Assembly (NCBI GenBank): GCA_964020975.1
Contig: CAXHWN010002333.1
Location: 1 to 64,000, forward strand
Length of the DNA: 64,000 nucleotides
Direction: 5' to 3'
DNA from: Hermodice carunculata
Lineage: Eukaryota > Annelida > Polychaeta > Eunicida > Amphinomidae
Part shown: one piece after another, positions 27,434 to 39,741 of the stretch
Layout of the letters: each line of letters starts with the position of its first letter
Numbering within the stretch: the first letter of the stretch is position 1
Translations under genes and position numbers: made by a program
The notes under the pieces: model-generated
Told to the model about the DNA's origin: nothing
What the model saw: only the letters and a program-made list of their open reading frames with translations
Database searches by the model: none

Positions 27434-28110
27434 GAAAAGAAGAGGCCCATGAGCCTAATGCTCTGCTGACACATAATCTGATGACCATTATCAAAAAATC
27501 ATTTCCTGAAAAGCATTGCTTCAATGACTTTGACAAAATTGATCCAAGTCATCCATATTGTGCAATATCGAATTTCCACATGAAACACATTTGTGGTTCG
27601 TATATACATTTAGTATCAGGTGCATTATTTCTTATCAAGATATTGAATTAAATGTCCTTTTCTTAAGTGCTTATCAGTAATAATCCTGAAAAATAGGTCA
27701 AGGTCACACAATCTTTAGGTCACGGTGACCCAAAAGAAGGTCACCTAGTAGAGTTTCATGTACAATGTACTCAAGTGCTATTTTGATCTGAAGGCTCATT
27801 TCTCTATGTCATATTAATGTCGAGGATAAACCCTGCTGAAACAAAATCATGTCTTCCAACTTTACAGGACTGGTGACCTAAGAAAACAAGAGGCCCATGG
27901 GCCTAATGCTCTGCTGGCTCTGTGGCTATATAGCACCTGCATCTTCATTTCAAAGTTGCCAGTCCTCAAGTGGCTTCTGAACATATAAAGCTTATGTACA
28001 TTTAGTGTATAAACTGTCCACCAGATGGCACTTCACTCCACTATTTCTTTTTCAAAAGAAGTAAAAAAATGTGAATTAGCAAAAGAATGCCCATCTCCTC
28101 AAACTTGGCT
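27434..28110 (+). repeat. Two family B 5' parts
   Basis: AGAGGCCCATGAGCCTAATG at 27441 and AACAAGAGGCCCATGGGCCT at 27885, each followed by GCTCTGCTG. The second closely matches 6272-6430. Confidence 0.75.
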
Positions 28111-29190
28111 GAGAACCACCTACGGAACATCCATTTTCAAAATCAAAACATTTCCTGCAATTATTTTTTAGAAGTGGAAAACGTAAAACTTCTAACAGAC
28201 AGGTGCAAATGGATTTCATCAAAGATTAAACTGAAAAAGTTATCTTTTCTACCTTTAAGTAAAATAGAATTCACACCATAGACTGCAAAACAAAGGGTGT
28301 TATTTTAGATCAGCTGTAAACATTCAACAAAGCCCTTTCAGAATTATCACAGAATGTTTTTGTAGGGACTAAGATGTGCTCACAATAAATACTAAAATCC
28401 AAAATACATATTAATATTTGAAAATACTATTTTCTTTTGTGTAAAAATACAAAAAGTTAAATTGCAGAATAATTTCAGATTCAGCATCAGTCTTTCTGTT
28501 TTCTACTGTTTCTATGCCACATGCCTACCTGGAAGCAAAAATTCAAGCCATAATTAGCTCATTAAAAAGTAGTTCAACAGTACTGTGAACCTGTATGCTG
28601 CACGTTTACATATTGCTTCATCGGCTACTGCAACTGCTTACCTGTAAGAAAAACAAAACTTATTTGTCAGTCACTACCTTTTCACTTGCAAACAAAACAA
28701 ACATGATTTGATATGTTACAAAAATTCACAAGTGCATGGAAACCAACTTTTGAAGACTGAAGGTATAACAAGGTCATGACCAAGGTCAAGGTCAAAGAGA
28801 ATTTCCAGGATAATACTACATGTACCAATTGTTTTACATCTATATTACATACATGTACAAAAACAAGAACAAACAAAACAGTGTCAAACTAATAAAACAA
28901 TTAGCAGGTGAAAGTCATGTGAAAGTCGAGGTCACTTCAAGGTCACAGTATGGAACACTTTTTTTTGTTTTGTGCCATCTATTTGGAGTTAACAGTTCAT
29001 CCAATTATTAATTTGAATGATTACTGTAAAACATAAAGTCAGTGTGTGGTTAAATAAAGCAAGTATGAGGGTGGGAGGGGGGCTAAATGAATAACCATCA
29101 ATATTACAAAATGCTCAAGGATGACAAGATGTCACCTGGCATTTTCTGACTTTGTGTAACCAAGTTGTCATAAATCAAGTGGCAAAAAAA
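28111..29190. other. Intron sequence with AGGTCA-rich patch
   Basis: 28760-28800 and 28925-28950 hold several GGTCAAGGTCA-type hexamers. No gene found. Confidence 0.5.
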
Positions 29191-29436
29191 AACAAGAGGG
29201 CTGTGTGAACAGCCCGAGCCTCAGCTGATCTGGACATTCATCACACTTGCAGCTCTATGAACTTGGGAAAGGATCAAGGACACCATGTTCTGAGTAAGTC
29301 TGACCTTTATAGAAGAACACTTACAAGTGCAACATCAAAGTTCAAGTAGTTCTCAAGTTATAATGAAGAGTATAAATTCATGTATGTTGCACTGTGACCC
29401 CACAGCTCTATGAACTGACAAGTCAGCTGAGCTAAA
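29191..29436 (+). repeat. Family A internal-deletion derivative
   Basis: Starts AACAAGAGGGCTGTGTGAAC and ends GACAAGTCAGCTGAGCTAAA within 246 bp. At the junction a second copy of CAGCTCTATGAACT, otherwise found at about 29249, is present. Confidence 0.75.
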
Positions 29437-30800
29437 ATCAGGAATCCGCAGCATTCCCACATAGTGAACAACTTTGTTTGGCCCTTCCATTAGGAACATA
29501 TCCACCATGTGTAAGCTTAATCTGAGTGACGGTTCTGGAGAAGAAGTCGAAAATATCTATAACACACAAAAATTCACAAAAAAAAATAGAAAAAAACTGC
29601 AGCGCCACCTGGTGAACAAATCAACAAAAAGGAGTCCCTAGATGGCTTCCTGTGTGATATCAAAGCATTTGGGTAAGCAGTTTCGGAGAAGAAGATTTTT
29701 TAAGATTTGTCCAAAAAAACCAACAACAAAAATTCATTAAAAATCGAAAAATCACTGGAGCATGACCACGTGAACAAAATTGGTAGAAACCCATCCAAGG
29801 TACATTGCCACCAAGTTTGAAGTTAATCTGCATGACGGTTTTGGAGAAGAAGTCAAAAATGTAAATTAGCATTAGAATGCCCATTGACTTCCATAGTAAT
29901 CAATAGGAAAGCTGCATTGACCGATAAGTACCCGAATTGAAAAAATCGTTAAAAATCAGGAATCTGCAGCATTCTCACACAGTGAACAACTTTGTTTGAC
30001 CCTTCTACAAGGAACATATCCACCATGTTTCAGCTTAATCTGAGTGATGGTTCTGGACAAGAAGTCGAAAATAGCTATCACACACAAAAATTCATAAAAA
30101 GTTAGGAAAAAAATTGCAGCGCCACCTGGTGAACAAATTAAGAACTAGGAGTCCCAGGGAGTGTTCCAGTGTGATATCAAAGCAATTGGGTGAGTGGTTT
30201 GGGAGAAGAAGATATTTTAAGATTTACCCAAAAAAGACGAAAAAAATTTATTAAAAATCCAAAAATCACTGGACCGTGACCATTTGAAGAAACTTGGTAG
30301 AGACCCACCCAAGGCATATCTCCACCAAGTTTGAAGTGAATCTGGCTGACGGTTTTTGAGAAGAAGTCGAAAATGTGAATTGTGGACGACGGACGGACGG
30401 ACGACGGACGGACGACGGACGACGGACCCTCAAAAAACCTCAGCTGACTGACAAGTCAGCTGAGGTAAAAACTACAGACAATAATGTTAGGTGAACCCAA
30501 ACTTCTGCCAGAATAAACCTATAAGCTAGCTCACCTGACTTTTCAACTAAAAATTCATAAAAACTATCAAAAATCACTGGACCAAGACCACTTGAACAAA
30601 ACTTAGTACAGACCTTACCAAGGTACATCTCCACCAAGTTTCAAGTGAATCCAGCTGACGGTTTTTGAAAATAAGTTAAAAATGTGAAATGTGAACAGAC
30701 GGATGGACAATGGACCACCACTCATCCTACCAGCTGAGAAAAGTGCAGCACCACATGTAGGGGTCTCCAGAAGTGTCCCTATGCAATTTTGATGTAATTA
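29437..30800 (+). repeat. Family A, 3' portion plus older relic
   Basis: 29437-30468 carries two internal units and the GACG-rich right end with the hairpin at 30439-30468. 30540-30800 is a more diverged family A piece. Confidence 0.8.
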
Positions 30801-31979
30801 GCCAAGCATTTTTTTTTAAAAGACAAAATACACTGTATCAAAATATCCTCCCTTAAAATTGATGTAAACGATTACATTATTTAGCCAATATATAGTACAC
30901 ACACACATATCTATATATTATACATACCACCAAAGATTACCTTTTTTTTTTCTCTGTCTGTAGGGTGTTCTAGTATTCTAGTTTGTTTGTTTTTTTTGTT
31001 TTTTTTAAGGCCCTATGTTGTGTGACATTTATGTGTGTGAACTTATTTAGTCATCTGTGTATGTGCTGTATGCAACTTGTCGATGTATTTTGCATGCAGC
31101 CAATGAAGTTCATTTTTGTACTCTCATTTATCCATTCCCTTGAGTAATTATCACTTATTTCAATGCTGTCTTTCTTACTTTCCATCCTCCTTTTCTGTAA
31201 TTCAGTCCTCTGGCTTTGTGTTTTCCTTTTACCTGTGGCTTCATTGTTCTATGTTTGTACTTTGCCACACAGAACCATGGAGGTGTAACTTCCAGGAACA
31301 CCTTGATGGAGATGCAAATTACTGAGCACATACATGTATTTTCAAATTCTGTACAGCTAACAATTGAAGATATTGAATGTAAAAACGGACCAATCAAAGA
31401 GGAGCCAAGGTGAGGCAGTGATATGGATGATCATGGCATCTGGGCAGTATTGATATGGTGACTTACAATGTAGCATACAACAGAGGTAAAAACTGAGAAC
31501 AGAGTGAAATTTGGCATAAAAGCTGTTGTTATAGACCGTGATTGCAGACAGGATGAGCACACAAGTCAGGTATGTGACAGTTGTTGAGCCATCCAGTAGG
31601 GGCCAAGTGTCACATTATCTTTGCTGTGGAATGGAGCTGCAACACTGCAAAACTGGGAAGCTGTCCACAAAATATACTTGAAAAAGGTGCTTTTGAGGCA
31701 GCCTGGCCTGATATTTGTGTTTCATATGGCAGATGAAATTGTTTTGTTGTGACCAATACTTCTATTTCAATGGAATAAACTTTATTTTTCTTTCACATGT
31801 GGTATTGAAATATTTGGAAAGAATGTAAGTTGGCTTCTGGTGGTCCAAAAAGGGAACCTTAGTAGTGCAAGGTCAGAGAGGCACCCAGGCAGGAGCACAG
31901 CTCAAGCCTCGACCTGGCTGCCCACCTGGCAGTGCCTGAGGTAACTTGTACTTGATGTGAGCAAGAACGAACATGTGGG
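30801..31979. other. Intron sequence, nothing identified
   Basis: Poly-T runs near 30940-31005. Small frames have no domain. Confidence 0.45.
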
Positions 31980-32289
31980 GAGCTGAAGATCGCATTCATT
32001 TTGCTATATGTGCCCATGGTGCCAATATCGAACTTGACCTAGATTTTTCATACACTTTGCGAGTCCTGAAAGTTACATGGGGCTAACTTGAAAATTGTGG
32101 AGTGTATCGCATTCACATATAAAAAGCTTATGGATGGAAGGAATGATGGATGGACAGACATGAGTGACTGCATGAGCTCTGCAACCTTGGGTCAGCAGAG
32201 CTAAGAAGTTAACAAACAGATGAACAGATGAAGGGCCATACATAACTGATTGTATACAATCTTTGTGTCCTTAGGTCAGCAGAACTAAA
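31980..32289 (+). repeat. Family B 3' ends (two)
   Basis: Ends GGTCAGCAGAGCTAAG at about 32212 and GGTCAGCAGAACTAAA at about 32289; upstream text matches 660-826. Confidence 0.75.
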
Positions 32290-32621
32290 AACTGAATTAT
32301 TTCGAAAGATTCTAACAAAATGATGGATCCAGCCATTCAGTGGAAAGACCAATCATAGCCCCTGCAGCTATACTTAAGTTTCATCTACAGCTCCAGAGCC
32401 AACAAAAAATGTTAGTCATCAGTGGGTATGACACCAATCAGTTAGTTTTCTAGCACTACATATGCAATTTGATGTGAATCCAAATATATCTTGCCCAAAT
32501 TTGATAGTCAATTTGGCTAAAAATTGAAAACTGCATTGCTCGTTGGAAATAAGGAGAAAGCTGAAAGTATGTGTGGGTGTGGCACATATGTGCTGCCTTT
32601 GTGCACAGTACTGCTTCTTAC

Positions 32622-32788
32622 CTTCATTCTCCATTAGACTTTGTAATACATTGAAGGTCCTCGACTGGGCATGTCCACCCCGGTCTGGTTCCATATCTTC
32701 ATAGTAGGTGGTGTGGGGACTGACTGGGGCAGTGCTGTAGTGCGCTGTAGGTGGAGGGATGGCTGGTCCTGAGTCGTACTGTAGTTGA
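32622..32788 (-). CDS. Zasp: Exon 4: linker with SRTFNVLQSL motif
   Basis: Fifty-five complete codons with a split codon at each end (in phase 2, out phase 1). It reads QLQYDSGPAIPPPTAHYSTA, then SPHTTYYEDMEPD, and ends GHAQSRTFNVLQSLMENE. The S-x-TF-x-x-LQ motif is the short conserved element that accompanies the ZM region in ALP/Enigma proteins (compare SRSF or SQTF segments of LDB3). The acceptor is TCACTGTGTCATTGTAG and the donor GGTAAGA. The next exon carries a ZM motif, so exons 4 and 5 look like one module that recurs as exons 6 and 7 with the same phases. Confidence 0.9.
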
Positions 32789-32879
32789 CTACAATGACAC
32801 AGTGAACTCAACTTTAATCACAAAACTTGAATCCCACCTTCGTAGGTGTTTGCTTGCGATCTAAAGACCATTGTCCGAG

Positions 32880-33765
32880 CAGCTTTACTGAAAAACAAGG
32901 TTTTCTCTCCCAAAATGAACAAAACAAATCACAAAATTCCCCCAATTCAGAGCATGACCATTTGAAGAAACTTGACAGAACAGGCACATTTCTACCAAGT
33001 TTGAAGTGGATCTAGTTAACCAGTTTTGGTGAAAAGTAGAGTGAAGCATTTGCCTGCAATTTAACTTATTCGATACCATGATCACAGGCCTTGGTCAGTG
33101 GTTCTGGCACTGCCTGGCAAGTCATGCAGCAGCTGCAGCATGACTTGCCAGGCAGTGCCAGAACCACCGACTTAAGACTATAGTTATGTTGGTACTTGAA
33201 CGAAAGCTCTTTTCATGAAGAATTTAAATATGCAATTGTTGTCTTTAATCTAGGTAAATATACAGACAAATCAGGGACTGGTATGGAATGAGTTAAAAGC
33301 CATTTGCCAAGCAGTTTTAAAATTAAGAAAAGAAGATTTTTGTATGGTTTCCTCCTCAACTAAGCAAAACAACTCATAAAACTCCAAAAATAGCAGCATG
33401 AATATTTGAAGAAAATTGCAAGAGATAAAAGGTACATCTAAACCCAGTTGGAAGTGGATCTAGATCACAGTTTTTGTAAAAATGTGGAAACTACATCATG
33501 TGCACTAGCATCCCTAACCAGTACACATATGCTAACATGTACTAACACAAATCATTACATTATTTTTAAAATTTGTTGAAAATCAGCAAAAATTCAACCC
33601 TCACCCCCCACCCCCCACCCCCCCACCCCAAAAAAAAACAAAAAAAACCCAGTGGACTATGACCTGTTGAACAAACCTGGAAGAGACCCAGCCCTGGTAT
33701 ACCTTACCCAAGTTTGAAGAGAATTTGGCAAATGATTTTGGAATAGACAAATATGTCAAGGTAAA
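32880..33765 (+). repeat. Old family A relics with a palindrome at 33098-33167
   Basis: Diverged internal-unit text (CACATTTCTACCAAGTTTGA) appears at 32885-33055, 33335-33500 and 33560-33765. Between them 33098-33127 and 33138-33167 are a perfect ~30-bp inverted repeat around a CAGCTG centre, read inward GTGGTTCTGGCACTGCCTGG. Confidence 0.75.
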
Positions 33766-33982
33766 CGGATGATAGACAGAAAAGCATCATAGGGCTTCGG
33801 ACCATGGGTCCAGCCCACACCAGCTTTGGACCAACCTTGGTCCAACTGGCTTCTATACATCTTAACGTATTACATAGACTGCGATGTTTTGGACCAATCT
33901 TTTGGTACAACATCCATTGGCACAGTATGTAAAAAATAATGAAACGCAAATGTATCTTTATCATGTTTATATTGTAACTTTA

Positions 33983-34043
33983 TTGATGTTCCCCTGAAGA
34001 AGGCTACTTAAAGCCAACAACCGCTTGACAATAAACACATCAA
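33983..34043 (+). ncRNA. Degenerate hammerhead-like motif
   Basis: TTGATGT (33983-33989) and ACATCAA (34037-34043) are complementary and could close stem I. Between them lie CTGAAGA where CTGATGA is expected, a GGCT/AGCC stem and AACAAC where GAAAC is expected. Tails of this look accompany Penelope-like elements. Probably inactive, possibly coincidental. Confidence 0.35.
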
Positions 34044-34268
34044 ATTCATTACTTTGTCTCTTTAAATTCTCTCTATATATGTTGGAAGTGATCCATTTTA
34101 CCTTGTTTTAATCGTCTCTGTTCTCCCACCCCAAGCATCCTTACAGATCCATATACATGTGTAATCCCAGTTATCAGTGTTGACTTGACCTTTCCTCCTT
34201 TTTCTATGATGCAAAAATGTATCGTGCTGTCAATTTTCAGGTGCATGTAACTGTATATATGGTTAAAA

Positions 34269-34766
34269 TGTCTATGTATAGTTATTACAATATGGAAGTA
34301 TGGTGCTTGTAATGTCTATGTATGGTACTTATAATGTCTATGTATGGTACTTATAAAGTCTATGCACGGTACTTATAATGTCTATGTATGGTACTCATAT
34401 ACTGTCTATGCATGGTACTCATATAATGTCTATGTATGGTACTTATAATGTCTATGTATGGTACTTATAATGTCTATGTATGGTACTTATAATGTCTATG
34501 TATGGTACTCATATAATGTCTATGTATGGTACTCATATAATGTCTATGTATGGTACTCATATACTGTCTATGCATGGTACTCATATAATGTCTATGTATG
34601 GTACTCATATAATATCTATGCATGGTACTCATATAATGTCTATGTATGGTACTTACAATGTCTATGTATGGTGCTTACAATGTCTATGTATGGTCCTTAT
34701 AATGTCTATGTATGGTACTTACAATGTCTATGTATGTTGCTTACAATGTCTATGTATGGTACTTAC
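34269..34766. repeat. ~22-bp minisatellite starting at the exon 3 splice donor
   Basis: About 22 units of AATGTCTATGTATGGTACTT plus AT, some 24 bp. On the minus strand each unit reads GTAAGTACCATACATAGACA or a variant, and the first is the real donor of exon 3. Proximal units (34650-34766) keep GTAAGT; distal units mostly read ATAAGT or carry a CATAT insert. Confidence 0.92.
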
Positions 34767-34840
34767 AAATCTCTGCCTGGTACTTGTTGCACTATTCTCT
34801 GCGGAGGAGCTTGAAATGGCCGAGCTGCCACCGTGTGGAA
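34767..34840 (-). CDS. Zasp: Short linker exon 3
   Basis: Twenty-four codons, FHTVAARPFQAPPQRIVQQV then PGRD, plus TT of a split Phe codon (phase 2). The acceptor is TCATTTGTTTACAG and the donor GTAAGT. No domain is recognised; it continues the Pro/Gln-rich linker. Support comes from exact phase joining to exons 2 and 4 and from strong splice sites, more than from the short peptide. The donor and the bases after it form the first unit of a ~22-bp minisatellite that fills the next 500 nt of intron. Confidence 0.82.
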
Positions 34841-35503
34841 CTGTAAACAAATGATTGCAACACTATAACACCGTGACCAACTGTGCTCAAACCTACAGTT
34901 GTCAACCATCACAATAGTGGCCACAGGCCATATGAATGGAAAGAAAAGCCTGCTCAATTTCACGGACAAAACCCACCAACATGAACAATTCGAAGGGGCA
35001 AATTTTGTTACCCCATATCCCTGTTAACCATAACATTTTAAGGCCAAATATCTTTTCAGTGTTGATGAAACATATTTTTCCAGTGGATTGTAGAGGCCGA
35101 CAAAAATACAAAATCTTTTCAATCCTTGTGAAAGGTGTTTTGCTCCGGGAAGCAAAGTTGTGAAAATGAATCAATAAAGGCATGCAAGTTTCCCTTGGTA
35201 CAATGTGCTGTGCTTTTTTTTTCAGAATTAAGCCTTTCAAAGCAGCCATCAAGAATTTGGAAATGTGGTTTGCAAACATGTAAGTGCTAAAATCATCAAC
35301 TGTCATGCACATGACAATTATTCCCAAGGAACTCACTCACAAATGTGTATGTTCCATCCATGACAATGTTTATTGTTCAAATAACAAAAATGTGGATGGC
35401 TTGTGATGTAAAGTTGTAAAATTATGATGATTATTTGAAGATCAGAATTCTTGTTTTATGATCATAAGTTGACCTGTCAAAGTCTGCATACTTTGTGGGT
35501 ACC
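34841..35503. other. Intron sequence, nothing identified
   Basis: No repeat family or coding exon recognised. Confidence 0.45.
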
Positions 35504-35511
35504 TCTTGTTG

Positions 35512-36356
35512 TAGGGTTGGGTATTGCTACTAATTTCTGTATCACGATACTTTTCGGTGCAGAGCCATGTATCATGATATATTATGAGAGTGTATACAGT
35601 CATCAAACTCTTTGAATTTACATCCAACAGTCATTATCCCATTTATGATAGAATCCTTGGCTTCTGATTGGTTAATAGCTATGGTACACTCTTTGTATTA
35701 CCCTTATTTGTGCATTAATTACTGCAAAGGTGAAATACAGCGCGATTCCTGAAACTGACCGGGGAATACAGCGGTATTCTCGTAACTGGCCGAGGAATAC
35801 AGCGGTATTCTCGCTGTATCTCCCTATCTGGTTAGTGCATCGATCAGCCACCAGAAGTCTCTGTCATGCGATTCAAGCCTTGACGCGCTGCAGACGACAA
35901 CATGATGGCGGACTGTGAAGTGAACTGCAGCAGCAGCAGGTCGAACAGCGAAGATTTTTTTGGCATGAAATTACATCATCAAAAATGGGATAAAATCGTC
36001 ATTCACTGTTTTAGTGTGAAATACAGGAAGTATCTCCCCCAAGACAGCTGTATTTCACACTAAAACAGTGAATAACTAATAGTATCACAGCCTCTGTGCT
36101 GGTGTTTTGATAAATCATTCTGCTGTGTCTACATGTACCAGCAGCGAACTGATGATGTAAGCTATGAAATGTGTTTTATTAGCTGTTCTTCTCCATACAG
36201 GGATGATTTCTTAAATTTCTTCATGTCAAATTCATGTTATGGTAAAATTGAAGTTTTTTTATCATATCCTGAAAATTAAATGCACAAGGAACGTATCATG
36301 ATATGGTTTGGTACAGGGTTAGTATCACAGAATTTCGATATATCTTCCCAACCCTA
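35512..36356. mobile_element. hAT-type non-autonomous element (MITE) with 8-bp target duplication
   Basis: Ends are TAGGGTTGGG at 35512-35521 and its inverse CCCAACCCTA at 36347-36356, with weaker pairing further in. Direct 8-bp repeats TCTTGTTG flank it exactly (35504-35511 and 36357-36364), the duplication length of hAT elements. No transposase. Inside, 36003-36030 and 36047-36076 form a second hairpin (TTCACTGTTTTAGTGTGAAA and inverse). Confidence 0.88.
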
Positions 36357-36364
36357 TCTTGTTG

Positions 36365-37499
36365 CATAGAACACACACTCCTATTTTTCATTCAACAAAT
36401 GAGGAAATAACATGAAATATGCTACTTTATGATGTATATTTTGAGTGTTCTTTGATTTCCAAGCTCTGAACAAACACAGACAAGTTACTCAAGTTGATAA
36501 AATAGACAGAGATTGTCCATGCATAGCTGTGATTTAGCACATGGTCTTGAACCTCATGTTGGTTTTAAAAGAGGGGGAGGAGGGGGTGGCATTATTTATT
36601 GTGCTTGTTCAATGTTCCAATTGGATGCTAAGTTATATCACTGTTTCTGTCACAGTAGATACTGTCTCCAATCACTGAACCAGACAGCCTACCAAAAGGA
36701 TTCAGTAAATTACATTAATGCAAAGCAAACAATCTATATATTTCAGTTAGAATGTACTCATGCCTGGAACCCCACACAGCAGTTTGGTTCCTTTACAAAT
36801 TATGCTACAATCAATTGCATCTCACATGCCAAACTTTACATATATAAGTCAGTTGCTACCAAAGTTAAAAAAAAAAAAAAATATTATCTTTTATTGTGAT
36901 AATGAAGCAAGTGTCAATGCTGTCCAACTTCTCTCTGTGGAAGTAATAAACAGAAATTTGTGTTTCCAATTAATGAAGACAAAGGATGGACTGATGTGAC
37001 AAAAGTGGTCATGAAATGACATCACTGAAAGAAACTTTTGATCACAGAAAGTTTTACATTTTCAAATTTGAAATAGACATAAAGTAAAAGTGTTTTCACA
37101 GCTCCTTGGTTTTGCTAAGAGTTACCTTGCAGTGATTGTAACTACATGTATATGAACTTTAGATAGTGGACATTACATTTTCAAATGTGACATTGACACA
37201 ACATAGAAGTGTACTGAGCTCCTTGGTCAACTTGTGAAGTGTTGCCTTGTAGTGACTGCATAATACACGACCTTACAATCTACAAGTTCTGAGCTGAATG
37301 GATAAAGATCATTATTTTATTAAACAGGACATCTGAATTGTGTTTTAATCATCACTTGTTATTTCAAGTGTTTGAGTAACATCAAATATAAATCAGGCTT
37401 ATTCATGGTCTAGTTAAGAACACATTTCAAACTACTGTAGAATCTATCTCCAGTCTGTTACAAAATGGTACTGTGAAATGCTCAAGAAACACAAACAAA
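36365..37499. other. Intron sequence, nothing identified
   Basis: AT-rich. The 128-codon frame at 36513-36899 has no domain and is low-complexity. Confidence 0.45.
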
Positions 37500-38016
37500 A
37501 CTTACAGAACTTTAATTTATGCTAACTATGGGCACTTGAAAAGTTTAGATGTTGAATATGTAAAAAAAGTATTATAGGTAGAGGGCCTTCCGACTTCAAT
37601 TTATAGGTTTCTGCTGTAGGTGCATCTAACAAACCACAAACAAAAGCTGTAGCATTAAAATTTATGCAAGTTTTGGAGGCATGCAGATTTGCTTTCAAGA
37701 AAATCTTCTTTTCTGGTTGGAATTGATTTGTCTTGGTCTACAAGTTGGTGGTGCAACAATCACTGACATCTTGTCAAATGAACAGATCAAGACAAGAGAC
37801 ATAGTCACAAACAGGGGCCTGAATTTTTTCAAAGTTAGACCCCGTCACCAATATTGAATTTTCATATACACTGAAAAGTTATATGGGGCTAGTATCTTGA
37901 AATCTGTGGAGTGTATCACATTCACAAGCAAAAATTTGATGGACAGATGGGACAGAATGAGACTGCCAGACATGAGTGAATGCATGAGGTCTGCCATCCT
38001 TGGTCAGCAAAAGTAA
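37500..38016 (+). repeat. Family D end followed by family B 3' end
   Basis: 37500-37720 is family D ending AGATTTGCTTTCAAGAAAAT and CTTCTTTTCTGG. 37830-38016 matches the family B 3' end. Confidence 0.65.
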
Positions 38017-38144
38017 TGTTACTTTAAAGCTCTGTCAAACTTTTTAATGTGGTTATTAAGCCAATATTTTAAACTTTTTTTTATAATTTTTGTACAAATC
38101 TACAGGCCACAGCGCACATCTTTGATCTATATTCACAGCCAGAC

Positions 38145-38445
38145 CACTGTTACACTTAATGTACAAGTATATACAGACCTATGTACACAGCAACATACAC
38201 ACTTAATGTGCAAGTATATACAGACCCATGTACACAGCAACATATACACTTAATGTACAAGTATATACAGACCCATGTACACAGCAACATATACACTTAA
38301 TGTACAAGTATATACAGACCTGTGTACACAGCAACATATACACTTAATGTACAGTATATACAGACATATGTACAAAGCAACATATACATTAATGTACAAG
38401 TATATATCCAGACCTATGTACACAGCAACATATACACAGTTTGAT
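38145..38445 (+). repeat. 47-bp minisatellite, about 6 units
   Basis: Units of ACTTAATGTACAAGTATATA plus CAGACCCATGTACACAGCAA plus CATATAC. Confidence 0.9.
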
Positions 38446-39741
38446 AATTGTCCAGTGATTGTAATTAAGTTGGCTGGACCTCATTGTATCTACACTTTTT
38501 AATTCCTTGCAGTAGCTGTCAAACTCAGCTTTCATACTTTGCACGACACATTCCACTCTTTCCTCATTGTTACCAATTGTCATGGCAAAAATTAAATGAT
38601 GGGCAATACATGTATCTATAGGACCCCAAAATTTGATGAGGAATATGTGCCATTTTGATCAGAAGCTTTGTAACAGATAAACTATGCCTTCTGATAAGAG
38701 CCTGTCAAACTGTAAAACATCTTTGGAGGTTGTAAATGGCCAAGTTTGGCAGGTATTTAATAATGAATAGAGCAATGTATAGATGGCTTTCCCTCTGTTC
38801 TGCAGGGTCCTGCCGGCATCTCCAGATTGAACATCCACCTACTGGCATGAAGCTGAACCACACAGGCACAACCAATACTAACTTCTCCCTCCATACAACT
38901 CACTGACAGCAGCACCACATTCACAGCCCCATATGGGCTGTAATGAGTTATTCTTGAACAAGAAGACCAGCAGTATTTAGGCATGTGTTTATTACTGGTG
39001 TCAGCTGATGCCAGTTGGCATAGGTCATAATGAGGTGGAATGCTTGACTGGTAGCACATCCACAACCACCAGCCAGTGCTGCCCCCACCTTCACCACTCT
39101 CCTAAAAGACTGCAAGAAACTAGAAACCGCTTGCCCAAAATGGACTTGGTGCAAACATGTATCCCATGTAGATAGAGAGCAAGCTATAAATATATACAGA
39201 CAGCACTGGCGGAGTATTCTGGGCACAGCCAGCACCACAACAATCAGGCAAAAGAAACTTGAGGCACCTTGAAGCCACACACTGCTGGCTGCTGTGATAC
39301 GACCCACACTGCTCAGAAACTCTGCAGCACTGACTGCAAGGGCCCAAACTGAACCTGCACCTCCCACTCCCACCCCCACCCCCACCCCCACCCACTCACA
39401 GGCTAAATTCCACCTGTTCAAATGATAAACTGGGGCAAATAATCAAAGTAATTTACATAGGTCACTTTTCCATTAAAAATACTTAGGAGTGACATAGAGG
39501 AGCTCTATATACCAGTCAAGATATGAAATGTCAATGTGGTTCTTCGCCCCCCCCCCCCCCCCATTAACATCTTAACTCTTTGCAAGCAAATCACTATATC
39601 CAAGTTGTACTCATCTTAAACATAATAATGATCACAGATTACTATTCCTTCCAAAGGATCTATCATTCAAGTATCTGCATGCTTTAATTCCAGGATTTAA
39701 AACAAAAAACAAACAAAAACACACAAAAAAAAGAAAGAAAA
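38446..39741. other. Intron sequence with a C16 homopolymer
   Basis: Cytosine run at about 39547-39562 and a CCCCCA-type repeat at 39360-39395. Minus-strand frames of 157 and 102 codons here show no domain or homologue I know. Confidence 0.4.

Noticed and set aside
34458-34854. ORFs rich in YNVYVWYS or HIMSMYGT
   Set aside because: Plus-strand reading of the 22-bp minisatellite next to exon 3; the real exon is on the other strand.
38145-38445. Possible CRISPR array
   Set aside because: The 47-bp units are head-to-tail with no unique spacers, and this is animal nuclear DNA. The same reasoning excludes 39895-41100 and 51690-52430.
38757-39421. Minus-strand ORFs of 102 and 157 codons
   Set aside because: Gly/Val run comes from a CCCCCA-type simple repeat; no domain, no splice-phase fit to the host gene.
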